Of a stretch of 9,956 nucleotides of DNA, positions 1-5,267 are shown piece after piece. Source of the stretch: Oscillospiraceae bacterium (GTDB lineage: Bacteria > Bacillota > Clostridia > Oscillospirales > Ruminococcaceae); the NCBI GenBank assembly GCA_020024185.1, contig JAHHUD010000057.1, positions 1 through 9,956 of the forward strand, written 5' to 3'. Below the pieces are notes generated by a model. The model had not been told where the DNA came from. It did not search any database and saw only the letters and a program-made list of their open reading frames with translations. A program made the translations under genes and the position numbers. Each line of letters starts with the position of its first letter. The first letter of the stretch is position 1.

Positions 1-28
1 GTGGTGTATTTAATAAAAGTTTTACTAT

Positions 29-75
29 AAAAAAGAGCAAGCTTTATATTTAAACTTTATAAAGCTTACTCTTTT
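29..75 (-). terminator. Intrinsic terminator of the 90-residue orphan gene
   Basis: Two 18-nt arms (31-48 and 58-75) face each other across a 9-nt loop, and an A-run at 29-34 becomes a U-run in the minus transcript. The arms differ at one position, which is a C-A mismatch on the plus strand but a G-U wobble in minus-strand RNA. The hairpin is therefore perfect only for the minus transcript. It starts about 11 nt past the stop codon of the gene at 86-358. Confidence 0.85.
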
Positions 76-85
76 AATTTATATT

Positions 86-358
86 TTAATATCTAAATTG
101 TGTTCTATCCACCATGTTTTGAGCAACTGTATACGGATCTTGTTCATATCTTTTTTTTGATTTTGGTGAATGATATATTTTTGTCCAGTCTTCAGAATTT
201 TGATTATTTTTATATCCTTGTGGAAATGTTTCTGCTTTAACAACACTAGATATTGTTTGTGACATTAAAATGTCTAATTCATCATCAAATGTTCTTATGT
301 CATTTAAATTATTTCTCTTTTCTGATTCTAATTTCTTATTTCTTTTTTTATCAGCCAT
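86..358 (-). CDS. Hypothetical 90-residue charged protein
   Basis: I do not recognise this protein. It begins with ATG behind a strong Shine-Dalgarno (AAAGGGGG, 7 nt upstream), has a possible extended -10 about 45 nt upstream and a dedicated terminator, so it is very probably a real single-gene transcript. Residues 1-20 are dense in Lys, Arg and Glu. Residues 22-45 contain an acidic patch (FDDELDILM) and look helical. The C-terminal half is polar and rich in Tyr, Lys and Asn (QDPYTVAQNM near 73-82). There is no signal peptide, membrane segment, cysteine pair or metal motif, so it should be a soluble cytoplasmic protein. It is transcribed away from the purine permease, and nothing in the context suggests a function. 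A small nucleic-acid-associated or spore-type protein is possible but unsupported. Confidence 0.7.
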   Translation of the reverse strand: MADKKRNKKLESEKRNNLNDIRTFDDELDILMSQTISSVVKAETFPQGYKNNQNSEDWTKIYHSPKSKKRYEQDPYTVAQNMVDRTQFRY

Positions 359-401
359 ATATAAGCCCCCTTTGTTAGATATTATTAACCTAAAAAGATA
401 A

Positions 402-410
402 TTTATAACA
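402..410 (-). promoter_or_regulatory. Possible extended -10 promoter for the 90-residue orphan
   Basis: Read on the minus strand this is TGTTATAAA, an extended -10 (TG-n-TATAAA) about 45 nt before the start codon. It would give a leader of roughly 35-40 nt. No good -35 box is seen, and in such AT-rich DNA the match could be chance. Confidence 0.35.
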
Positions 411-433
411 TAAAAACAACTGTATTTTATTTA

Positions 434-448
434 CAAAATAGTATTTTG
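434..448. repeat. Perfect 15-bp palindrome in the divergent intergenic region
   Basis: CAAAATA and TATTTTG are perfect inverted arms around a single central G at 441. The site lies upstream of both the orphan gene (minus) and the permease promoter (plus), a natural place for an operator. The arms are almost pure A/T, so chance occurrence is quite possible. Confidence 0.3.
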
Positions 449-530
449 CTATATAACATAACTAATATTATATGATTTATTGCACATATTTATAGTCATC
501 TATTGTAATATATTTGTTTTTTTTGTCAAT

Positions 531-539
531 TGATATAAT
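531..539 (+). promoter_or_regulatory. Extended -10 promoter for the purine permease transcript
   Basis: TGATATAAT is a perfect TATAAT preceded by the extended TG-n element. It predicts a transcript start near 546, about 28 nt before the riboswitch helix P1. The -35 position (511-516, tatttg) is poor, as is common with extended -10 sites. An alternative is TTGTCA at 523-528 with TAAACT at 546-551, 17 bp apart. Either one starts transcription ahead of the complete aptamer. Confidence 0.55.
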
Positions 540-573
540 TATGAATAAACTGTAAACTATTATAGTAACAAGC

Positions 574-643
574 ATCAATATAAGCTGGGAAATATGGTTC
601 CAGTGTCTCTACGAGATCGCCGTAAATGGTCTCTGCTATTGAT
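574..643 (+). promoter_or_regulatory. Purine (guanine-type) riboswitch aptamer, slightly divergent
   Basis: The three-way junction can be drawn in full. P1 is 574-580 with 637-643 (7 bp). P2 is 584-590 with 598-604 around loop AATATGG. P3 is 613-619 with 627-633 around loop CCGTAAA. The loops carry the conserved GG/CC kissing residues. Junction J2/3 reads GTCTCTAC, so the equivalents of U47, U51 and A52 in the Bacillus xpt aptamer are present. The ligand-pairing position 74 is C (636), which specifies guanine or hypoxanthine rather than adenine. Junction J3/1 is unusual: after P3 the sequence is U-G-C-U where xpt has A-C-U. The aptamer sits upstream of a terminator and a purine permease, as expected for an OFF switch. 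Confidence 0.9.
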
Positions 644-682
644 TATTATCGTTATATTTTATAAATGTGGCGGTTTATCTTT

Positions 683-717
683 AGATAGAGGCAGTAATAT
701 ACTGTCTCTGTTTTTTT
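683..717 (+). terminator. Riboswitch-controlled intrinsic terminator
   Basis: Arms AGAGGCAG (687-694) and CTGTCTCT (702-709) pair with one G-U, extendable by A-T/G-T pairs to 683-713, followed by T's at 711-717. It lies between the aptamer and the permease start. The 3' edge of the aptamer (634-639, tgctat) can pair discontinuously with the 5' terminator arm (GCAG and ATA, 3-nt bulge), offering an antiterminator when no purine is bound. That makes it a ligand-dependent OFF switch by attenuation. The antiterminator pairing is inferred. Confidence 0.8.
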
Positions 718-748
718 GTTACAAAATAAAAAAACGGAGGTTCATATA

Positions 749-2131
749 GTGGACAAATTTTTCAAAATCAGTGAACTAGGCTCTACTGTAAAAACAGAAA
801 TTATTGCTGGTCTCACAACATTTATGACAATGGCTTATATTCTTATTGTTAACCCAATGACAATATCTCAGGGTAACAGCCAAATTTTTAATGGCGTATT
901 TTTTGCAACATGCATCGCATCATTTGTAGGTACTCTTCTTATGGGTGTTTACGCAAAAGCACCTTTAGCACAAGCTCCTGGTATGGGTCTTAACGCATCT
1001 TTTGCATTTGCAATAATTCCTGCTATGTCTGTTATTGTTGGCAACCCTAATCTTGACCAGATAACAGCTTATCAAATGGCTCTTTCTGTTATCCTTCTTT
1101 CTGGTGTATTATTTATTTTGATTACAGTTCTTGGATTAAGAGAAATGGTTGTGGAAGCAATTCCTACTTCTATCAAACTGGCAATCACCGGCGGTATTGG
1201 TCTTATGCTTGCTATGGTTGGCTTTAAAAACTCAGGTCTTTTTGTTTCTGACCCTGCTTTAATAATTAACTTTACAAGTTTTAAAGACTTATCAAACCCT
1301 GCTGTTAGAGGTGGGCTTTTGTGTTTGCTTGGCCTTCTTATTATGACAGTTCTTTATGCCCTTAAAGTTAAAGGTTCTATTCTTATCAGTATTGTGGTTA
1401 CTTCCGTTTTAGGTTATTTAACTGGTGTTTCCACATTGCCAGAAAGCTTTTCTGTTGACCTTGCTGGTCAAGCTTCTGACTTTATTAACTATTCTTTGTT
1501 CAAAGTTAACTTTGACGCTTTCACACATGGCGGTATAATTCAAGCTGTATCAACAATGCTTGTTTTAATAATTTCTTTCTCCCTTTCTGATATGTTTGAT
1601 ACATTAGGAACAATTCTTGCTGTTTCAAAAGAAGGCAATCTTCTTGATGAAAAAGGAAATGTTCCATTTATGAAAAAAGCTATGATGTCTGATGCTATTG
1701 CTACAACAGTTGGGGCTTTAACCGGTACTTCAACTGTTACAACATTTATTGAGTCAGCTGCTGGTATTGGTGAAGGCGCTAAAACTGGTCTTTCAAGTGT
1801 TGTAGTTGCAATCTTATTCCTTGCATCAATTTTGCTTGCACCATTTATGCTTTTGGTTCCTGGTTACGCAACAGCTCCTGCTCTTATATTTGTTGGTGCT
1901 ATGATGCTTAAAAACATTGCAGAAATCAATTTTTATGATATTACAGTTGCTGTACCTGCATTGCTCACAATATTCCTTATGCCTATCACTTCTTCTATAG
2001 CAACTGGTATTGCATTTGGTATGATTAGCTATGTTCTTATCAAAGTGTTTACAGGAAAATTTAAGGAAGTAAAACCTCTTACATATATCCTTGCAATTTT
2101 GTTCATCTTCAAATTTGTATACGGAATTTAA
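749..2131 (+). CDS. pbuG: Guanine/hypoxanthine permease, NCS2 AzgA/PbuG type
   Basis: A 460-residue integral membrane purine transporter. Family signatures are visible in order: GLTTFMTMAYILIVNP at 21-36, APGMGLNASFAF at about 76-87, SDMFDTLGT at 280-288 and TTFIESAAGIGEG at 331-343. Hydrophobic segments run throughout, as expected for a 14-helix fold with substrate sites in the two half-repeats, and the length is normal for the family. The start is GTG at 749, with ACGGAGG 8 nt upstream. An in-frame TTG at 716 would lie inside the terminator U-run and has no ribosome site. The AzgA branch imports guanine, hypoxanthine or adenine by proton symport. The guanine-type riboswitch upstream favours guanine/hypoxanthine and implies expression when intracellular purine is low. 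It is monocistronic, ending in a strong terminator. Confidence 0.92.
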   Translation: MDKFFKISELGSTVKTEIIAGLTTFMTMAYILIVNPMTISQGNSQIFNGVFFATCIASFVGTLLMGVYAKAPLAQAPGMGLNASFAFAIIPAMSVIVGNPNLDQITAYQMALSVILLSGVLFILITVLGLREMVVEAIPTSIKLAITGGIGLMLAMVGFKNSGLFVSDPALIINFTSFKDLSNPAVRGGLLCLLGLLIMTVLYALKVKGSILISIVVTSVLGYLTGVSTLPESFSVDLAGQASDFINYSLFKVNFDAFTHGGIIQAVSTMLVLIISFSLSDMFDTLGTILAVSKEGNLLDEKGNVPFMKKAMMSDAIATTVGALTGTSTVTTFIESAAGIGEGAKTGLSSVVVAILFLASILLAPFMLLVPGYATAPALIFVGAMMLKNIAEINFYDITVAVPALLTIFLMPITSSIATGIAFGMISYVLIKVFTGKFKEVKPLTYILAILFIFKFVYGI

Positions 2132-2150
2132 GGTTATTACAACAAATTTA

Positions 2151-2182
2151 AGACATCCTATTACAGTAGGATGTCTTTTTTT
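2151..2182 (+). terminator. Intrinsic terminator after the purine permease
   Basis: A perfect 10-bp stem (AGACATCCTA at 2151-2160, TAGGATGTCT at 2167-2176) with a 6-nt loop is followed by a T-run to 2182. It begins 19 nt after the permease stop codon and separates this unit from the cysteine operon. Confidence 0.92.
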
Positions 2183-2283
2183 ATTTATTTATACATATTT
2201 CTTTTTATATCATCATTAAAATACTTTAAAGATATTTTATATTTTATTCACTTATTTCATATAATTTTATTAAAAACTGTTAT

Positions 2284-2312
2284 ACAATTTGCATAAATTG
2301 TTTCCAAATTGT
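2284..2312. repeat. Dyad plus third half-site upstream of the cysteine operon promoter
   Basis: ACAATTT (2284-2290) and AAATTGT (2295-2301) are perfect 7-bp inverted arms with a 4-bp centre. AAATTGT recurs at 2306-2312, exactly 11 bp (one helical turn) after the second arm. The dyad centre lies about 75 bp upstream of the predicted transcript start, a typical activator position. The rest of 2183-2331 is AT-rich sequence in which I see nothing else clear. The regulator is unknown; E. coli cyuPA is controlled by an Lrp-family protein, which is only an analogy. Confidence 0.45.
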
Positions 2313-2331
2313 TGAAAGTTTTACTATATTA

Positions 2332-2360
2332 TTGACAGTGTTTTAATACAGGGATATAAT
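2332..2360 (+). promoter_or_regulatory. Perfect consensus sigma-A promoter of the cysteine operon
   Basis: TTGACA at 2332-2337 and TATAAT at 2355-2360 are separated by exactly 17 bp. Both hexamers and the spacing are consensus. The predicted transcript start is near 2367, leaving a leader of about 160 nt before the first gene. So strong a core promoter suggests that control comes from a repressor, or acts on the leader. Confidence 0.9.
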
Positions 2361-2366
2361 ATTATT

Positions 2367-2528
2367 ATAAAGTTTTTTAGAAAGACATATCACTATTTCA
2401 AAACTAAGCTCAAAGTCTCAACTTAAAATAGACATTGCTCTATTTTAGAGAATAACTATATAGCTAATAAAGGGTTATAGATTACCTTCATCAATCTAAA
2501 TATATTAAAATAAGGAGATAGAATAACT
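2367..2528 (+). other. Long leader with several hairpins, unassigned
   Basis: The 5' untranslated region is unusually long. It holds a perfect 9-bp hairpin (2424-2432 with 2439-2447, loop CATTGC), then a weaker stem (2452-2457 with 2473-2478), then a 6-bp hairpin (2478-2483 with 2493-2498). The last two share base 2478, and an alternative pairing of 2456-2460 with 2476-2480 would exclude the last. The final loop contains CCTT (2485-2488), which could pair with AAGG of the ribosome site (2512-2515). No U-run follows any stem, so control by attenuation is unlikely and control of translation is possible. It matches no riboswitch or T-box pattern that I know. Confidence 0.4.
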
Positions 2529-3806
2529 ATGCAAAAAAAAGACTTAAAGTATATCTCATACATAAATATACTTAAAGAAGAACTTATTCCTGCTATGGGT
2601 TGTACAGAGCCAATTGCATTGGCTTATGCAGCAGCTAAAGCAAGAGAAACTCTTGGTCAACTTCCTGACCGTGTTGTCATTGATGCCAGTGGTAGCATTA
2701 TTAAAAACGTAAAAAGTGTTATTGTTCCTAATACTGACCATTTAAAAGGTATGCCTGCAGCTGCGGTTGCCGGTATTATCGCCGGTAATCCAGATAAAAA
2801 ACTTGAAGTTATCGCTAATGTCACTACCTCTCAAATTTCAGATATGAAAAAATATCTTGATAATACAAAAATTGAGGTAAATCATATCGATAACGGTTAT
2901 ATATTTGATATTATAATCACTGTTTATAAAGACAATAGCTATGCTAAAGTTAGAATTGTTGATTATCATACAAATATTGTTTTAATAGAAAAAGATGGCA
3001 ATATTTTATATCAATCCGATACTTCTAACGAATGTGATGATGGACTGACAGACCGTTCTATTTTAAATCTATCTGATATATTTGATTTTGCAAATACTGT
3101 TGATATTGATGATATTCGCGAAGTTATATCAAAACAGATTGAATACAACTACGACATTGCTGTAGAAGGGTTAAAAGGAGATTACGGTTCTAATATCGGT
3201 AAAATTCTGCTTGAAACTTATGGAGATGACATTCTTATCCGTGCAAAAGCTATGGCTGCAGCTGGTTCTGATGCAAGAATGAATGGTTGTGAACTACCTG
3301 TTGTTATAAATTCAGGCAGTGGTAACCAAGGTTTAACAACTTCTTTACCTGTTATTGAATATGCTAAAGAGCTCAATGTTGGAGAAGAAAAAATGTACCG
3401 TGCTCTTGTTCTTGCAAATCTTGTTACTATTCATCAGAAAACAAGTATTGGTCGTTTATCTGCGTTTTGTGGTGCTGTTAGTGCTGGCGCTGGTGCTGGA
3501 GCTGGTATCGCTTATTTACATAATGCTGATATTGATGCAATAGCTCACACTGTTGTTAATGCTATTGTTACAACTGGTGGCATGGTATGTGACGGGGCAA
3601 AATCATCATGTGCCTCTAAAATTGCAACCTCAGTTGAAGCTGGTATATTAGGATATAATATGCATCTTCATGGAAAAGATTTTCTTTCCGGTGACGGTCT
3701 TGTTGCTGATACTGCTGAGCAAACTATCAAAAACATCGGACGTCTTGGCAAAGATGGAATGAAACTAACCAATGAAGAAATCATAAAAATGATGATTGGT
3801 AAATAA
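2529..3806 (+). CDS. cyuA: L-cysteine desulfidase family protein (CyuA/YhaM, UPF0597)
   Basis: A 425-residue cytoplasmic enzyme of the family that cleaves L-cysteine to pyruvate, ammonia and sulfide with an oxygen-sensitive [4Fe-4S] cluster; it is related to the alpha part of Fe-S serine dehydratases. The N-terminal signature PAMGCTEPIA places Cys25 as in the characterised archaeal desulfidase. Further conserved blocks are NGCELPVVINSGSGNQG (252-268), the SAFCGAVSAGAGAG stretch (311-324) and GMVCDGAKSSCASK (351-364). Cys314, Cys354 and Cys361 (spacings 40 and 7) are the likely cluster ligands, and Cys254 is also family-typical. The start is ATG with AAGGAGA 10 nt upstream. A transporter follows after 64 bp with no terminator between, so the two form an uptake-and-degrade operon. 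Serine could be a second or alternative substrate; sequence alone does not settle it. Confidence 0.87.
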   Translation: MQKKDLKYISYINILKEELIPAMGCTEPIALAYAAAKARETLGQLPDRVVIDASGSIIKNVKSVIVPNTDHLKGMPAAAVAGIIAGNPDKKLEVIANVTTSQISDMKKYLDNTKIEVNHIDNGYIFDIIITVYKDNSYAKVRIVDYHTNIVLIEKDGNILYQSDTSNECDDGLTDRSILNLSDIFDFANTVDIDDIREVISKQIEYNYDIAVEGLKGDYGSNIGKILLETYGDDILIRAKAMAAAGSDARMNGCELPVVINSGSGNQGLTTSLPVIEYAKELNVGEEKMYRALVLANLVTIHQKTSIGRLSAFCGAVSAGAGAGAGIAYLHNADIDAIAHTVVNAIVTTGGMVCDGAKSSCASKIATSVEAGILGYNMHLHGKDFLSGDGLVADTAEQTIKNIGRLGKDGMKLTNEEIIKMMIGK

Positions 3807-3870
3807 TTATTAAATAGGTCTTAACATTTTACAAAATATATTATTAGCATTAAATGAGGAGGGTTAATTT

Positions 3871-5061
3871 ATGAAAAAAATGTTGACTAGTCTGCCGGCA
3901 AAATTATTGTTAGGCATAATAATCGGTGTAATTTTGGGGCTTTTTGTTCCTCAAAATGTTATGAGTGTTATTGTTCCAATCAAGAATGTTCTTGGTCAGA
4001 TCATTAACTTTATTGTTCCACTTATTGTTATTGGATTTATTGCTCCATCTATCACAAAACTTGGCTCAAATGCATCAAAAATGCTTGGTGTAGCACTTTT
4101 TATTGCTTACATATCATCATTACTTGCTGCATTGCTTTCTTTGGTATCAGGTATGTTTATCATTCCTATACTTCCAACTGCGTCTCAAGCAGAAACATTA
4201 AAAGAATTGCCACCTGACATATTTGGTCTTGCAATTCCTCAAATTATGAGTGTTATGAGTGCCTTGGCATTCTCTGTTCTTATTGGTCTTTCTGCAGTTT
4301 GGACTAAATCAAAAACAATAATTACTATCTTATCAGAATTTCAAAACATGGTTTTGGATATAGTAACTAAAGTTATTATTCCTATTCTTCCAATTTTTAT
4401 TTGCTTTACATTTACTTGTCTTTCATATGACGGTACAATAACAAAACAGCTTCCTATATTTGTGTCAGCTGTTGTTATAGTTATTATTGGTCACTTTATT
4501 TGGATGACAGTTCTTTATCTTGTGGCTGGCGCTTATTCCGGTAAAAACCCAATGGAAGTTGTTAAACATTATGGACCTGCTTACATAACAGCTGTTGGTA
4601 CTATGTCATCTGCTGCAACTCTTGCAATTGCATTGCGTTGTGCAAAGAAATCATCAGTTCTTCGTGACGATATGATAGACTTCGGTATCCCACTTTTCGC
4701 AAACATACACCTTTGTGGTTCCGTTCTAACAGAAACATTTTTTGTTATGATAGTTTCTAAAGTACTTTATAACAAACTCCCAGATATTTCAACAATGATT
4801 CTTTTCTGTATACTACTTGCTATCTTTGCAATTGGCGCTCCTGGTGTTCCAGGTGGTACTGTTATGGCTTCATTAGGTCTTATTACTGGTGTACTTGGAT
4901 TTGATGCCGCTGGTACAGCTTTAATGCTTGCAATATTTGCAATTCAAGATTCTTTTGGTACTGCATGTAATGTTACTGGTGATGGAGCTTTAACTCTTAT
5001 TCTTACTGGATATGCAGAGAAACACAATGTAGAAAAGCAAAATATATCTATTAATTTGTAA
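3871..5061 (+). CDS. DAACS (GltP/SstT-like) amino acid:cation symporter, neutral-substrate type
   Basis: A 396-residue membrane transporter of the dicarboxylate/amino acid:cation symporter family (PF00375). The core elements of the elevator fold are present: TMSSAAT (244-250) for the serine-rich hairpin HP1, NIHLCGS (278-284) for the TM7 ion motif, GAPGVPGG (322-329) for HP2, and DSFGTACNVTGD (360-371) in TM8. Asp360, Asn367 and Asp371 match D394, N401 and D405 of archaeal GltPh, so the amino-group clamp is kept. Gly363 replaces R397, which holds acidic side chains, so glutamate or aspartate is unlikely and a small neutral amino acid fits. The TM7 motif has Cys282 where GltPh has D312. The start has GAGGAGGG 7 nt upstream. 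Partnership with the desulfidase suggests cysteine uptake, with serine as the alternative. Confidence 0.88.
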   Translation: MKKMLTSLPAKLLLGIIIGVILGLFVPQNVMSVIVPIKNVLGQIINFIVPLIVIGFIAPSITKLGSNASKMLGVALFIAYISSLLAALLSLVSGMFIIPILPTASQAETLKELPPDIFGLAIPQIMSVMSALAFSVLIGLSAVWTKSKTIITILSEFQNMVLDIVTKVIIPILPIFICFTFTCLSYDGTITKQLPIFVSAVVIVIIGHFIWMTVLYLVAGAYSGKNPMEVVKHYGPAYITAVGTMSSAATLAIALRCAKKSSVLRDDMIDFGIPLFANIHLCGSVLTETFFVMIVSKVLYNKLPDISTMILFCILLAIFAIGAPGVPGGTVMASLGLITGVLGFDAAGTALMLAIFAIQDSFGTACNVTGDGALTLILTGYAEKHNVEKQNISINL

Positions 5062-5076
5062 TTTAGCATATTTTTT

Positions 5077-5112
5077 AAAAGAGCAGTTATTTAAAAATAA
5101 CTGCTCTTTTTT
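5077..5112 (+). terminator. Intrinsic terminator closing the cysteine operon
   Basis: A perfect 10-bp stem (5081-5090 with 5097-5106, loop TTAAAA) extends by four A-T pairs into flanking A- and T-runs ending at 5112. It starts about 15 nt past the symporter stop. The A-run on the left could make it partly bidirectional. Confidence 0.92.
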
Positions 5113-5146
5113 ATTTGTATTTTATTATAATGTTAGTTAACAGAAT

Positions 5147-5239
5147 ATTACATTTTATTACAATTTATTGTCAAACAATTACATTTTATGATATTTTCTT
5201 GACAATTAATTATATTTTATGATATATTTTCACGGTATC
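5147..5239 (+). repeat. Three direct repeats with exact 31-bp period
   Basis: The core ATTACATTTTAT begins at 5147 and 5178, and ATTATATTTTAT begins at 5209. Each start is 31 bp from the next, about three helical turns. Copies 1 and 2 agree at about 24 of 31 positions; copies 2 and 3 agree at 16 of their first 17. Copy 2 runs into the -35 hexamer and copy 3 spans the -10 hexamer of the flavoenzyme promoter. The layout suits cooperative binding by a repressor or response regulator, though AT-rich tandem duplication is the simpler origin. Confidence 0.6.
5199..5228 (+). promoter_or_regulatory. Promoter of the secreted flavoenzyme gene
   Basis: TTGACA (5199-5204) and TATATT (5223-5228) are 18 bp apart, and TG at 5220-5221 gives an extended -10. 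The predicted start is near 5235, leaving a leader of about 33 nt. The -10 lies inside the third 31-bp repeat. Confidence 0.75.
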
Positions 5240-5267
5240 TCAGCATTTAGGAAAGGAAAATTATTAA

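Noticed and set aside
716..748. Longer permease N-terminus from a TTG at 716
   Set aside because: It lies in the U-run of the riboswitch terminator and has no ribosome site, whereas GTG at 749 has ACGGAGG at ideal spacing and gives the family-typical N-terminus.
2216..2241. Palindromic CTTTAAAG with flanking AAAATA/ATATTTT upstream of the cysteine operon
   Set aside because: The flanks pair only with a one-base bulge, the sequence is nearly all A/T, and it lies far from the promoter, so chance is the best explanation.
2367..2528. T-box leader ahead of the desulfidase gene (tempting because of AGGGTTATAG and ACC in the region)
   Set aside because: There is no TGGNACC bulge motif, no recognisable stem I with a specifier loop and no terminator hairpin with a U-run.
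3871..5061. Glutamate/aspartate symporter (GltP proper)
   Set aside because: The arginine that binds acidic side chains is Gly363 here, so a neutral substrate is more likely.
5147..5239. CRISPR array
   Set aside because: The copies are contiguous imperfect tandem repeats with no unique spacers and no cas genes nearby.
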